Positions 17,207 to 26,738 are shown, numbered from the stretch's first letter. The stretch: DNA of 64,000 bases from Alphaproteobacteria bacterium (GCA_024642465.1 JAHEBA010000265.1:1-64000); one strand, 5' to 3'. A program made the numbers and translations. The notes: generated from the letters alone by a model not told the origin.

Positions 17207-19962
17207 ACCGTCACGTCCCCCCGCCTGCCATTGCCTGCACCGTCAATGGCCGCAAGACCGAACTCAAGTCCTCGCCGCACGAGCGCCTGTCAGTCGTGCT
17301 GCGATGCGAGCTTGGCCTCACCGGCACCAAGGTCGGCTGCGACGCAGGCGACTGTGGCGCGTGCACCGTACTGGTAGATGGCGCACCGGTCTGCGCCTGT
17401 CTGACCGCAGCGGCGCAGGTGACCGGCTGCAGCGTCACCACCCTTGAAGGACTGTCGCAGGACGGCCGCCTGACCCGGCTGCAGGACGCCTTCCTCGAGT
17501 TCGGCGCGGCCCAGTGCGGCATCTGCACGCCGGGCATGCTGATGAGCGCGGCTGCACTGCTGGATGCAACGCCTGCGCCGTCGAAACGCGACGTCGAGGA
17601 TGCGCTGGGCGGTGTGCTTTGCCGCTGCACCGGCTACGCCAAGATCATCGACGCGGTGCTGTTTGCTGCAGGCTCGAACGCTGTGCGCTCACCTGCCCAG
17701 GCGGGCACCAGCGTCGGCCAGCCGATCCGCCGGGTCGATGGCGAACCCAAGGTCGATGGCCGCGAGCAGTTCGGCGCCGACGGCGTTCCGGCGGATGCCC
17801 TGATGGTGAAGTTGATCCGGTCGCCGCACCATCACGCCCGCTTTGAGATCGGCGACACAGCCACATTCCTGGACGCTCATCCCGGCCTTGTTGCGGTGAT
17901 GACCGCGGCGGATATTCCGGGCACCAACATCCACGGCACCATTCCGCCGTTTGCCGATCAGCCGGTGTTTGCCGAAAGCGTTGCGCGGTTTCGTGGTGAA
18001 GCGATTGCCATGGTGGTGGGCGAGCGCGAGGCGATTGCCGCGCTTGATATGAGCCAGTTTCCTGTGTCGTGGGAACCGCTCACCCACGCGCTCAAGCCTG
18101 CCGAGGCGCTCAACACCGGTTCGCCGCTGCTGCACCAGAACCGGGCCGGCAATGTCATGGTCCGCGGCATGGTGCAGAAGGGCAACGTCGATGACGGGCT
18201 GGCAAAGGCCACGCATGTCATCAAGCGGTCCTATTCGACGCCATTCGTCGAACATGCCTATATCGAACCGGAAGCGGGCTGGGCCGTGCGCGATGGCGAC
18301 ACCATCGTCATTCACGGCTGCACCCAGGCGCCGCACCTGGACCGCGAGTCGACCGCGCCTATCCTCGACCTTGCGGACAGCCAGGTGCGCATCGTGCCGT
18401 CGGCCTGCGGCGGCGGCTTCGGCTCGAAGCTTGACCTGTCGTTCCAGCCCTACATCGCGCTGGCGGCGTGGAAGCTGGGGCGGTCCTGCGGCATCGTCTA
18501 CACGCGGCAGGAGTCGATGCGCTCCACCACCAAGCGCCACCCGAGCGAGATCACGCTGAAGGCCGGCTGTGATGCGACCGGGCGGATAACAGGGTTCGAT
18601 TTCTCCGGTACGTTCAATACCGGCGCCTATGCGAGCTGGGGTCCGACCGTGGCGAACCGCGTGCCGGTTCATGCCTCGGGTCCGTTCCACATTGAAAACT
18701 ACCGGGCGCAGTCCGTTGCCGTGCATACGCATTGTGCGCCATCGGGTGCCTTCCGCGGCTTTGGCGTACCGCAATCGGCGGTGGCGCAGGAAAGCGTGTT
18801 CGACGAACTCGCCGACATTGCAGGCATCGACCGGTTGGAGTTCCGTCTCATCAACGCGCTCGACAACGGCCTGCCCACGGCGACGGGGCAGGTGTTCGAG
18901 TCTGGCGTCGGCATCAAGGCGTGCCTCGAGGCATTGCGCGATCCCTATGCGAAAGCACGCGAAGCAGCTGGCGCTTTCAACAAGAAAGGCGGTCACCTCA
19001 GGAAGGGCGTGGGGCTGGGCACCTGCTGGTATGGCTGCGGCAACACGTCGCTCCCAAATCCATCCACCATGAAGGTGGGCATCGATGCGGCGGGCACGGT
19101 GTGGCTGCACCAGGGCGCCATGGACATCGGCCAGGGCGCGAGCACGGTGATGGTGCAGATCATGGCGGATGCATTGGGCGTGCCGGCAGATGCAATCCGG
19201 CTCAAATCAGGCGACACGGCGATCACGCCCGATGCGGGCAAGACGTCGGCCTCGCGCCAGACGTTCGTGTCGGGCAATGCCACGCGGCTTGCCGGCGAAG
19301 CCTTGCGCGAACAGCTTCTGCGCCATGCCAACGTCGCGGCGGACGCCAGCATCCGGCTGGAGCCGGGCGCGCTGGTGCTGACCGACGGCGACGGCGAGCG
19401 GCGCATCGATCTTTCGGGCCTTGAAGCCGATCCGGAAGGCTACGTGTTCAAGGCAGTCGAAACCTATGACCCGCCCACCACGCCGCTGGATGAGAACGGC
19501 CAGGGTGAGCCCTACGCCGTGTTCGGCTATGGCGCACACATGATGGAGCTGACCGTCGACACCCGTCTCGGTACGGTGAAGCTTGACCGGCTGACGGCGG
19601 TACACGATGTGGGGCGCGCCATCAATCCGCTGCTGGTGGAAGGTCAGATCGAGGGCGGTGCCGCACAGGGCATTGGCCTCGCGCTGATGGAAGACTACAT
19701 CCCGGGCCGCACCGAGAACCTGCACGATTATCTAATTCCCACTTTCGGCGACATGCCGGAGGTGAAATCGATCATCGTCGAGGTGCCCGACCCGCACGGG
19801 CCCTATGGCGCGAAGGGGCTGGGCGAACACGTGCTGATACCAACCGCCCCGGCAATATTGAATGCCATTCGCGACGCTACCGGCGCATGCGTGCGTCATC
19901 TGCCTGCGACGCCGGATAAGGTGCTGGCGGCGATCCGGGCAAAGGAGCAGGGTGATGGCTAG
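17203..19962 (+). CDS. Fused [2Fe-2S]-molybdopterin subunit of a xanthine-dehydrogenase-family hydroxylase
   Basis: A 919-residue fusion of what are usually two subunits. Residues 1-165 form the small subunit: CX4CX2C plus one (Cys46, 51, 54, 64) for the plant-ferredoxin-type cluster, and CGIC...CRC (Cys105, 108, 140, 142) for the second. Residues from about 170 form the molybdopterin large subunit, with GGGFGSK, GAFRGFG and GAKGLGE, whose Glu875 matches the catalytic base that activates Mo-bound water. The enzyme would hydroxylate an N-heterocycle or aldehyde. The next gene resembles 6-hydroxynicotinate reductase, so a nicotinate-like heterocycle is a reasonable guess. It overlaps both neighbours. 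No signal peptide. Confidence 0.9.
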   Translation: MNRHVPPPAIACTVNGRKTELKSSPHERLSVVLRCELGLTGTKVGCDAGDCGACTVLVDGAPVCACLTAAAQVTGCSVTTLEGLSQDGRLTRLQDAFLEFGAAQCGICTPGMLMSAAALLDATPAPSKRDVEDALGGVLCRCTGYAKIIDAVLFAAGSNAVRSPAQAGTSVGQPIRRVDGEPKVDGREQFGADGVPADALMVKLIRSPHHHARFEIGDTATFLDAHPGLVAVMTAADIPGTNIHGTIPPFADQPVFAESVARFRGEAIAMVVGEREAIAALDMSQFPVSWEPLTHALKPAEALNTGSPLLHQNRAGNVMVRGMVQKGNVDDGLAKATHVIKRSYSTPFVEHAYIEPEAGWAVRDGDTIVIHGCTQAPHLDRESTAPILDLADSQVRIVPSACGGGFGSKLDLSFQPYIALAAWKLGRSCGIVYTRQESMRSTTKRHPSEITLKAGCDATGRITGFDFSGTFNTGAYASWGPTVANRVPVHASGPFHIENYRAQSVAVHTHCAPSGAFRGFGVPQSAVAQESVFDELADIAGIDRLEFRLINALDNGLPTATGQVFESGVGIKACLEALRDPYAKAREAAGAFNKKGGHLRKGVGLGTCWYGCGNTSLPNPSTMKVGIDAAGTVWLHQGAMDIGQGASTVMVQIMADALGVPADAIRLKSGDTAITPDAGKTSASRQTFVSGNATRLAGEALREQLLRHANVAADASIRLEPGALVLTDGDGERRIDLSGLEADPEGYVFKAVETYDPPTTPLDENGQGEPYAVFGYGAHMMELTVDTRLGTVKLDRLTAVHDVGRAINPLLVEGQIEGGAAQGIGLALMEDYIPGRTENLHDYLIPTFGDMPEVKSIIVEVPDPHGPYGAKGLGEHVLIPTAPAILNAIRDATGACVRHLPATPDKVLAAIRAKEQGDG

Positions 19963-21487
19963 TCCGGCGCGTGAAGGCGACAAGATCCGCTGCGATGCGT
20001 GTCCCGTGATGTGCTACATCGCGCCGGGCCGCTCCGGCGCCTGCGACCGCTACGCCAACGAGGATGGCAATCTCGTCCGTGTCGACCCGCTGGTGATCAT
20101 CGAGAAGACGAAAGCCATAGGCGGCGAACTGGTGCCGTTCCTGGACCGGGGCGCGGAATGGGACGGCGAGATCATCAACACCGACGACAGCTTCATCACT
20201 GCCATCGGCGCGGGCACCACTTACCCGGACTACAAGCCTGCGCCGTTCATCGTCTCGCGTCAGGTCGACGGCGTCGACATGATCACCGTGGTGACCGAGG
20301 GCATCTTCTCGTATTGCGGCGTCAAGGTGAAGATCGACACCGACCGGCACCTGGGGCCTGAGCGTGCGCTGGTGCGGGTGGACGGCGAGCCCATCGGCCA
20401 CGTCACCACGGCGGAATATGGCTCGCAGATGCTGTCGCTGGGTGGCGTGCATCACCTGACCGGCGGCGGCAAGAAGGAAGGCCGCGTCACTTGCGCCGCG
20501 CTGCTCGACCTGTGCAATGGCAGGCCGGTGGAAGTCGCCATCGACGAAGGCTCCACCGTGGTGATCGAGGCAGGCAAGCCGCCCATCGTCAACGGCGTGA
20601 AGGAAGAGCGCATGCGGGTGGGCTGCGGGTCGGCAACGGTCGGCATGTTCGCCTCGCAGTGGCACGGACTGGTCGATGAGGTGGTGGTGGTCGATGACCA
20701 CATCACCGGCGTCATTTCCGAACACCAGGCCGGCAAGGTGATCGGCTGGGCGCCCACCGGCATCAAGATCAAGGGCAGGCGCTCAACGCCCGGACGCTAT
20801 TTCCAGGTGGCCGAACCCGGCACCGGTTGGGGCGGCACCAATGTCGACGATCCGCTGGTCATTCTGGGCGACTTCGACCCCAAGGTGGCCAAGCCCGGCC
20901 AGTCGCTGCTGATGGTGTCCACGACGGGCGAGCAGTTCGCCTACTACGAACTGGGCGATGACCTGAAGCCGCAGAAGCAGGACATGCCAGACGGGCTGAT
21001 GAAGTCGGTGCGGCTGATCGAGGAGAACTGCGAACCGGCCCTGTGCACGGTGCTGTTCATGGGCGGCGCGGGTGGTTCGCTTCGCGCCGGGGTGACCGAG
21101 AACCCGGTCAAGCTGACCCGCTCGGTGAAGGACACGCTGACCCGCATCACCTGCGGTGGCGCACCGGCCTATGTCTGGCCCGGCGGCGGCATCACCATCA
21201 TGTCGGACGTGACGCTGCTGCCGGAAAACGCCTTCGGCTACGTGCCGACGCCGGCGCTGGTTGCGCCCATCGAGTTTACCATGCGCCGCGAGGACTACGA
21301 GGCGCTGGGCGGCCACATGAAGCACGTCATGCCGCTTGCCGAAGCGCGCGCCGGCAAGAAGGCCATCCAGAACGATCACGTGCTGGCCGGGCAAAAGGGT
21401 GCGGCCTCGAAGCAGGGCGTGCCATGGCCCACCGATGAGCGGCACTTCGGCTGGTCAAAGGCGGCGAAGAAGGAGCCCGGCACATGA
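19955..21487 (+). CDS. 6-hydroxynicotinate-reductase-like iron-sulfur protein
   Basis: A 510-residue protein of the family annotated as 6-hydroxynicotinate reductase. CX2CX3C plus a fourth Cys (Cys13, 16, 20, 30) begins the protein as a ferredoxin-like cluster site, followed by a long glycine-rich region with conserved GAGTTYPDYKPAPFIVSRQ and VTEGIFSYCGVKVKIDTD. In nicotinate fermenters the homologue reduces the hydroxylated pyridine ring to a tetrahydro form using ferredoxin. Here it directly follows a molybdenum hydroxylase (8-nt overlap) and overlaps the UPF0280 gene by 4 nt. The true substrate is not proven; the function is inferred from family and neighbours. The ATG at 19955 is chosen because upstream frame sequence is only the shadow of the previous gene. 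Confidence 0.75.
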   Translation: MASPAREGDKIRCDACPVMCYIAPGRSGACDRYANEDGNLVRVDPLVIIEKTKAIGGELVPFLDRGAEWDGEIINTDDSFITAIGAGTTYPDYKPAPFIVSRQVDGVDMITVVTEGIFSYCGVKVKIDTDRHLGPERALVRVDGEPIGHVTTAEYGSQMLSLGGVHHLTGGGKKEGRVTCAALLDLCNGRPVEVAIDEGSTVVIEAGKPPIVNGVKEERMRVGCGSATVGMFASQWHGLVDEVVVVDDHITGVISEHQAGKVIGWAPTGIKIKGRRSTPGRYFQVAEPGTGWGGTNVDDPLVILGDFDPKVAKPGQSLLMVSTTGEQFAYYELGDDLKPQKQDMPDGLMKSVRLIEENCEPALCTVLFMGGAGGSLRAGVTENPVKLTRSVKDTLTRITCGGAPAYVWPGGGITIMSDVTLLPENAFGYVPTPALVAPIEFTMRREDYEALGGHMKHVMPLAEARAGKKAIQNDHVLAGQKGAASKQGVPWPTDERHFGWSKAAKKEPGT

Positions 21488-22326
21488 GCATCCAGGCTGC
21501 CATGCTGCCTGACGGCAAGCGGCTGCACCTGCAGCACGGCCCCATCGACCTGATCATCGGGGCTGACGGGGAACCTGCGGAGGTGCGCCGTGCGTACATG
21601 GCGGCACGTGCCCGGTTCGAGACGGTGCTGGTGCGACTTTGCGAAGAGCTGGTGCTGCTGCGCACCGAGATGCCTGAACAGGGCCTGCCGCTGGAGGGGC
21701 CGGTGGCCCTGCGCATGGCTTGCGCCGTGCAGCCACACTGGCAGCAGCGGGTAACGCCGATGGCGGCGGTGGCCGGCGCCGTGGCCGACGAGATTCTGCA
21801 GGCCATGCTGCAGGCGGCGAGCTTGCGTCGCGCCTATGTCAACAATGGCGGCGACATTGCCCTTCATCTTGGCGTCCGGGAGCGGTTTTCCATTGCCTCG
21901 GCGAACGGGCTTGTGACGGTCGAGGCGGGTGATGGCGTTGGCGGTATTGCCACCTCCAGCCGGCATGGCCGGTCGCATTCGCTCGGTATTGCCGACAGCG
22001 TCACGGTGCTGGCGCGTACCGGCGCCGCGGCGGACGTGGCGGCGACCCTGATTGCCAACGCGGTCGACCTGCCGGGATCGCAGAAGGTCAACCGTAGGCC
22101 GGCGTGCGAGCTGTCGCCCGACAGCGACCTGCGCGACAGACTGGTCACGGTTGATGTGGCACCGCTCGATGAAGGCGAGACGGCCGTTGCGCTGGCCTGC
22201 GGTGTTGCATTGGCGCAGGAATTCCAGCGGCGGGGCTTGATCATGGCGGCCACTCTGGGCCTCAATAACAGTGTCGAACGGGTTGATCCCGTCACGCTGA
22301 TCGACAGGAAGTCAGCCCATGCCTGA
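21484..22326 (+). CDS. UPF0280 (ApbE-like) protein
   Basis: A 280-residue member of UPF0280, distantly related to ApbE flavin transferases. AYVNNGGDIALHL matches the ApbE-type GGD segment, and GGIATSSRHGRSHSLGIADSVTVLA is the second conserved block. ApbE proteins attach FMN to threonine of partner proteins, but this is not established for UPF0280. Its position between the reductase-like gene and the PF06684 pair, with overlaps at both ends (4 and 8 nt), indicates a role in the same pathway, perhaps maturing or assisting the reductase. Confidence 0.8.
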   Translation: MSIQAAMLPDGKRLHLQHGPIDLIIGADGEPAEVRRAYMAARARFETVLVRLCEELVLLRTEMPEQGLPLEGPVALRMACAVQPHWQQRVTPMAAVAGAVADEILQAMLQAASLRRAYVNNGGDIALHLGVRERFSIASANGLVTVEAGDGVGGIATSSRHGRSHSLGIADSVTVLARTGAAADVAATLIANAVDLPGSQKVNRRPACELSPDSDLRDRLVTVDVAPLDEGETAVALACGVALAQEFQRRGLIMAATLGLNNSVERVDPVTLIDRKSAHA

Positions 22327-22903
22327 GGTAAAGATCAGAAAGTCCCTCGTCGGTATCGAGGACATTTTCCACGAGGGTGGACCGGTGGCTGCCGAGCCGC
22401 ACCGGCGCGGCTTCATTGCCAAGGTGATCGAGAACCCGTTTGCCGGGCGATATGTCCAGGATATCCAGCCGTTCATGGAAGACCTGAAGCCCCTCGGCAT
22501 GGCCATGGCGGGGGAGCTCATCGCGGCAATGGACGTGCCGCCGGAGCGCATCGAAGGCTACGGCAAGGGCGCCATCGTGGGCGAGGCCGGCGAAACGGAG
22601 CATGCCGCCTTGTGGCATGCGCCGGGCGGTTACTCCATGCGCGAGCATGTGCCGGACTCGCTTGCCATCGTGCCGTCGACCAAGAAGGTGGGCGGGCCGG
22701 GCGCCCGGCTCGACGTGCCGGTAACACACGTAACGGCGTCTTACGTGCGTTCGCATTTCGATGCCATCGAGGTCGGCATCAACGACGCTCCGCGCGCCAA
22801 CGAGATGGTGGTGATCCTCGTGATGACCACGGGCCCGCGCGTGCACAACCGCGCGGGTGGCCTTGCGGCCAGGGACATCAAGCTGAGGGACGGTCAGAAA
22901 TGA
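22319..22903 (+). CDS. PF06684 'amino acid synthesis' family protein, copy 1
   Basis: A 194-residue protein of PF06684 (formerly DUF1185), whose known structures have a chorismate-mutase-like fold; no reaction has been firmly assigned. Conserved blocks are AKVIENPFAGRYVQDI, YGKGAIVGEAGETEHAALWH and SYVRSHFDAIEVGINDAPRANEMVV. It is paralogous to the next gene, which it overlaps by 4 nt, so a heteromeric complex is plausible. Within this operon it probably acts on the ring-reduced or ring-opened intermediate, which is inference. Confidence 0.85.
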   Translation: MPEVKIRKSLVGIEDIFHEGGPVAAEPHRRGFIAKVIENPFAGRYVQDIQPFMEDLKPLGMAMAGELIAAMDVPPERIEGYGKGAIVGEAGETEHAALWHAPGGYSMREHVPDSLAIVPSTKKVGGPGARLDVPVTHVTASYVRSHFDAIEVGINDAPRANEMVVILVMTTGPRVHNRAGGLAARDIKLRDGQK

Positions 22904-23487
22904 GCAAGGCCAGGATCAGGAAGATCGCAGTATTCGTCGACGAGATCCACACCGAGATGGGCAAGACGATCGATCCGCCTACGCGCCGCGCCGCCGCCGT
23001 GGCGGTGATCGAAAACCCCTTTGCCGGCAAGTATGTCGAGGATCTTTCGGACCTGATGGAGATCGGCGAGGAACTGGGCGGCCAGCTCGGCGAGCGTTGC
23101 GTGGCAGCGCTTGGCATATCGCCGTCACAGGCCGAGAGCTACGGCAAGGCCGCGCTGGTGGGTGAGAACGGCGAACTGGAACACGCCGCCGCCATTCTTC
23201 ACCCGAAGATGGGCGCCCCGCTCAGGAAGGCGGTGGAGAAGGGGGCGGCCCTGGTGCCGTCATCGAAGAAGCGCGGCGGCATGGGACAGGTGCTCGACAT
23301 TCCGCTTGGCCACAAGGATGCTGCTTACGTACGCTCTCACTTCGACGGCATGGAAGTGCAGATCAACGATGCGCCACGGGGCAACGAGATCATGGTGGCA
23401 GTGGCGGTAACGGATTCAGGCCGCCCGCTGCCGCGCGTTGGCGGACTGACCAAGGACGAGGCGAAGGGTGAAGACGGTCTTCGCTGA
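22900..23487 (+). CDS. PF06684 'amino acid synthesis' family protein, copy 2
   Basis: A 195-residue paralogue of the preceding gene with the same blocks: VAVIENPFAGKYVEDL, YGKAALVGENGELEHAAAILH, AYVRSHFDGMEVQINDAPRGNEIMV. The start ATG overlaps the previous stop as ATGA, indicating coupled translation and roughly equal amounts of both proteins. It differs in lacking the HAPGGYSMREHVPDS segment and having HPKMGAPLRKAVEKG instead, so the two have specialised. It is followed 59 nt later by the importer's binding-protein gene. Confidence 0.85.
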   Translation: MSKARIRKIAVFVDEIHTEMGKTIDPPTRRAAAVAVIENPFAGKYVEDLSDLMEIGEELGGQLGERCVAALGISPSQAESYGKAALVGENGELEHAAAILHPKMGAPLRKAVEKGAALVPSSKKRGGMGQVLDIPLGHKDAAYVRSHFDGMEVQINDAPRGNEIMVAVAVTDSGRPLPRVGGLTKDEAKGEDGLR

Positions 23488-23546
23488 AGAGACGGGGCGG
23501 TTGATAAACAAAAGGGTTCGACCCGGTTGAAGAGAAAGGGAGACGG

Positions 23547-24755
23547 ATGAAACTGTTCAGATTTGTTGCGGGGGCGATAGCTGCCGCCGTGGTTGGACTT
23601 GCGGCGATGGCTGCCCAGGCGGCCGATCCGATCAAGGTCGGCGAGATCAATTCATATACCCGCCTGCCGGCATTTACCGATCCCTACAAGAAGGGCTGGC
23701 AGCTTGCCGTGGACGAGATCAACGCGGCAGGCGGCATCAAGGGCCGCCCGCTCCAGATCATCGACCGCGACGATGCCGGCAAGCCCGGTGACGCGGTGAA
23801 GATCGCCGAGGAAATGGTGTCGAAGGAAAACGTCACCATGCTGGCCGGCACCTTCCTGTCGAACATCGGCCTCGCCGTGGCAGATTTCGCCAAGCAGAAC
23901 AAGACGCTCTTCCTGGCCTCCGAGCCACTGGCCGACGCGATCGTCTGGGAATCGGGCAACCGCTACACCTTCCGCCTGCGCCCCTCGACCACCATGCAGG
24001 CCGCCATGCTGGCCAAGGAAGCCGCCAAGACAGGCGCCAAGAAGTGGGCAACCGTCGCGCCCAACTATGCCTATGGCAAGGAAGCCGTCGCCGCCTTCAA
24101 GAAGGAGCTGACCAAGCTGGTGCCGGACGCCGAATTCGTCGAGGAGCAGTGGCCGCCGGTGTTCAAGATTGACGCTGGTCCCGTGGTCCGCGCGGTCGAG
24201 GCTGCCAAGCCTGAAGCCATCTTCAACGTCACCTTCGGCGGCGACCTTGCCCAGTTCGTGCGCGAAGGCAACCTGCGCGGCCTGTTCGAGGGCCGGACCG
24301 TGGTGTCGCTGCTGTCGGGCGAGCCGGAGTACCTCGAGCCGCTCAAGGACGAGGCGCCCAAGGGCTGGATCGTCACCGGCTATCCGGCGAAGGACATCGA
24401 CACGCCCGAGCACAAGGCGTTCTTCGATGCCTACATGAAGAAGTGGGGCGAGGCGCCCAAGCTCGGTTCGATCGTCGGCTACAACACGGTGAAGTCCATC
24501 GAGGCCCTGCTCAACAAGGCCGACAAGTATGACGCTGAGACGCTGGTCGAAACCATGAAGGGCCTTGAGGTTCCCTCGTCGCCGTCGGGTCCGTTCATGT
24601 ACCGGGCACAGGATCACCAGTCCACCATGGGCGCCTGGGTCGGCAAGACCGATGTCAAGGACGGCATGGGCGTGATGGTCGACTGGTTCTATGCCGATGG
24701 CGCTGACTACCAGCCGAGCGACGAGGAAGTCGCCAAGATGCGTCCGGCCGAATAA
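23547..24755 (+). CDS. Periplasmic substrate-binding protein of a Liv-type ABC importer
   Basis: A 402-residue type I periplasmic binding protein. The N-terminal MKLFRFVAGAIAAAVVGLAAMAAQA is a signal peptide cleaved before ADPIKVGEIN. The body has the leucine/amide-binding-protein pattern: FTDPYKKGWQLAVDEINAAGG, LAGTFLSNIGLAVADFA, KKWATVAPNYAYGKEAVAAF. It follows AAAGGGAGACGG, a good ribosome binding site. It would capture the operon's substrate in the periplasm and hand it to the downstream fused permease; Liv-family binding proteins also take aromatic acids, urea and amides. Confidence 0.9.
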   Translation: MKLFRFVAGAIAAAVVGLAAMAAQAADPIKVGEINSYTRLPAFTDPYKKGWQLAVDEINAAGGIKGRPLQIIDRDDAGKPGDAVKIAEEMVSKENVTMLAGTFLSNIGLAVADFAKQNKTLFLASEPLADAIVWESGNRYTFRLRPSTTMQAAMLAKEAAKTGAKKWATVAPNYAYGKEAVAAFKKELTKLVPDAEFVEEQWPPVFKIDAGPVVRAVEAAKPEAIFNVTFGGDLAQFVREGNLRGLFEGRTVVSLLSGEPEYLEPLKDEAPKGWIVTGYPAKDIDTPEHKAFFDAYMKKWGEAPKLGSIVGYNTVKSIEALLNKADKYDAETLVETMKGLEVPSSPSGPFMYRAQDHQSTMGAWVGKTDVKDGMGVMVDWFYADGADYQPSDEEVAKMRPAE

Positions 24756-24782
24756 GCCGGACGATTGACCGGGGCAACAACA

Positions 24783-24813
24783 GGCGCGGTGCAGCGCAGA
24801 AACTGCACCCGCC
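24783..24813 (+). repeat. Hairpin between binding-protein and permease genes
   Basis: GGCG plus GGTGCAG (24783-24794) pairs with CTGCACC plus CGCC (24803-24813), with one bulged C. There is no T-run. Such hairpins after binding-protein genes often stabilise the upstream mRNA and lower downstream expression. Confidence 0.5.
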
Positions 24814-24878
24814 TCATCCGGTTTGCCGCTTCCGGCGGCTGCCGGCCATGCACTGAGTGATCGCCGCGAGGGGCATTG

Positions 24879-26738
24879 ATGAGCTTCTATTTTGCCCAGT
24901 TCCTGACGGGCCTGGCCAGCGCCTCGTCGCTGTTCCTGGTGGCGTGCGGCCTGTCGCTGATCTTCGGCGTCACCCGCATCGTGAACTTCGCCCACGGCTC
25001 GTTCTACATGCTGGGTGCCTACCTGGCCTACACGCTGGTTCAGTACGTGCCCGGTTCGATCGTGGGCTTCTGGGGCTCAGTGATCGCCGCTGCACTGGTC
25101 GTGGGGCTGATCGGCGCGATCATCGAAGTGGTGATGCTGCGTCGCATCTACAACGCGCCGGAACTGTACCAGCTGGTCGCCACCTTCGGCATCGTGCTGA
25201 TCGTGCAGGACGCGGTACTGTGGATCTTTGGTGCCGAGGACAAGCTTGGTCCCCGCGCGCCCGGCCTTGATGGCATTGTGCGCATTTTCGGTGAACCAAT
25301 CCCGCAATACGACCTGCTGCTCGTCGCTCTCGGACCTGCCGTGCTGGGCGCCCTGTGGTTGCTGCTCAACCGGACCCGCTGGGGCGTGCTGGTGCGGGCC
25401 GCCACGCTGGACCGGGAAATGGTGGCCAGCCTCGGCGTCAATCAGTCGTGGCTGTTCACAACCGTTTTCTTTCTCGGCTCGTTCCTTGCCGGCCTGGGCG
25501 GAGCGCTGCAGGTGCCGCGCGTGTCGATCAACCTGCTGATGGACCTGTCAATCATCGCCGAAGCCTTCGTCGTCGTGGTCATCGGCGGCATGGGGTCGAT
25601 CCCCGGCGCCTTCGTGGCCGCCCTGCTGATCGGCGAACTCAATGCCTTCGGCGTATTGGTGCTGCCGCAGGCCACCATCGTGCTGGCCTTCGTGGTGATG
25701 GCCGTCGTTTTGGTGATCCGGCCCTATGGCCTGTTCGGCAAGCAGGAGACCGCCGCCCATGCCGCAGGTCAGGTGGAAGCCCCCATCCGTCCGGCGAGCC
25801 CGCTCAAGCGCACCATCGCACTGGCGCTGCTTGCCCTTCTGCTGGTGCTGCCTTTCCTGATGGGCGAGTTCGCGCTGGTGCTGGCCACGGACATTCTTAT
25901 CTTCGCCCTGTTCGCCGCCAGCCTGCACTTCATCATGGGCAATAGCGGCATGGTGTCGTTCGGCCACGCCGCCTATTTCGCGCTCGGTTGTTACGGCGCG
26001 GCTTTCCTCGTCAAGTATTTCGGCGGCTCGATGGAGATGGCGCTGGTGGCGGGCCCCCTGTTTGCGGGCCTTGGCGCGCTCGTCTTCGGCTGGTTCTGCG
26101 TACGCCTGTCCGGTGTCTACATGGCCATGCTGACGCTGGCGGCCGCCCAGATCGTGTGGTCCACCGCCTTCCAGTGGCAGGAACTGACCGGCGGCGACGA
26201 TGGCCTGCTGGGCATCTGGCCATCCGACTGGGCACGGTCCAAGACCGCCTTCTACTATCTCTCGCTGGCCCTGTGCGGCGGCGGCATCCTGCTGCTGCGC
26301 CGGATGATCTTCTCGCCCTTCGGCTATGCGCTGCGCGGCGGGCGCGACAACCCCAACCGCACCGAGTCCATAGGCATCGACCTTCGCGCCCAGCAATGGG
26401 CGGCGTTCGTCATCGCAGGCGTCTTTGCCGGTATCGCCGGCGGCGTCTACGTGTTCTCGAAGGGCTCCATCTTCCCGGACGAGGCGGCGATACCGCGCTC
26501 GGTCGATGCACTGGTGATGGTGCTGCTGGGGGGCGTGCAGACCTTGTCCGGTCCGATCGTGGGCGCCGGCGTCTTCCGGCTGCTCGAGGACGAGATCTCG
26601 CGGCTCGACTATTGGCGCGCCATCCTCGGCGGCATCATCGTGGGTATCGTGATCATCGCGCCTGAGGGCATCGCCGGGTTCATCAAGCGCATCGCCGTCA
26701 AGGCCGGGCTGGAGCGCGAGGGGGAGACGGCAGCATGA
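24879..26738 (+). CDS. Fused LivH-LivM ABC permease
   Basis: A 619-residue membrane protein joining the two permease subunits that are usually separate. Residues 1 to about 290 match LivH (GLSLIFGVTRIVNFAHGSFYMLGAY near the start, GGMGSIPGAFVAALLIGELNAF near its end). The rest from about 310 matches LivM (MGNSGMVSFGHAAYFALGCYGAAF, LRGGRDNPNRTESIGID, LLGGVQTLSGPIVGAGVF). The linker contains HAAGQVEAPIRPASPLK. It forms the channel in the inner membrane for the substrate held by the binding protein. ATG 24879 is preferred to the adjacent TTG. It overlaps livG by 4 nt. Confidence 0.9.
   Translation: MSFYFAQFLTGLASASSLFLVACGLSLIFGVTRIVNFAHGSFYMLGAYLAYTLVQYVPGSIVGFWGSVIAAALVVGLIGAIIEVVMLRRIYNAPELYQLVATFGIVLIVQDAVLWIFGAEDKLGPRAPGLDGIVRIFGEPIPQYDLLLVALGPAVLGALWLLLNRTRWGVLVRAATLDREMVASLGVNQSWLFTTVFFLGSFLAGLGGALQVPRVSINLLMDLSIIAEAFVVVVIGGMGSIPGAFVAALLIGELNAFGVLVLPQATIVLAFVVMAVVLVIRPYGLFGKQETAAHAAGQVEAPIRPASPLKRTIALALLALLLVLPFLMGEFALVLATDILIFALFAASLHFIMGNSGMVSFGHAAYFALGCYGAAFLVKYFGGSMEMALVAGPLFAGLGALVFGWFCVRLSGVYMAMLTLAAAQIVWSTAFQWQELTGGDDGLLGIWPSDWARSKTAFYYLSLALCGGGILLLRRMIFSPFGYALRGGRDNPNRTESIGIDLRAQQWAAFVIAGVFAGIAGGVYVFSKGSIFPDEAAIPRSVDALVMVLLGGVQTLSGPIVGAGVFRLLEDEISRLDYWRAILGGIIVGIVIIAPEGIAGFIKRIAVKAGLEREGETAA

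Noticed and set aside
17689-19110. 473-codon minus-strand frame opposite the molybdoenzyme gene
   Set aside because: Rich in His/Arg as expected for an antisense shadow of GC-rich coding DNA; the plus-strand protein has all catalytic motifs.
25548-26396. Long antisense frames opposite the permease and other high-GC genes
   Set aside because: They mirror strong codon bias of the real genes, carry no recognisable motifs and have no ribosome binding sites.
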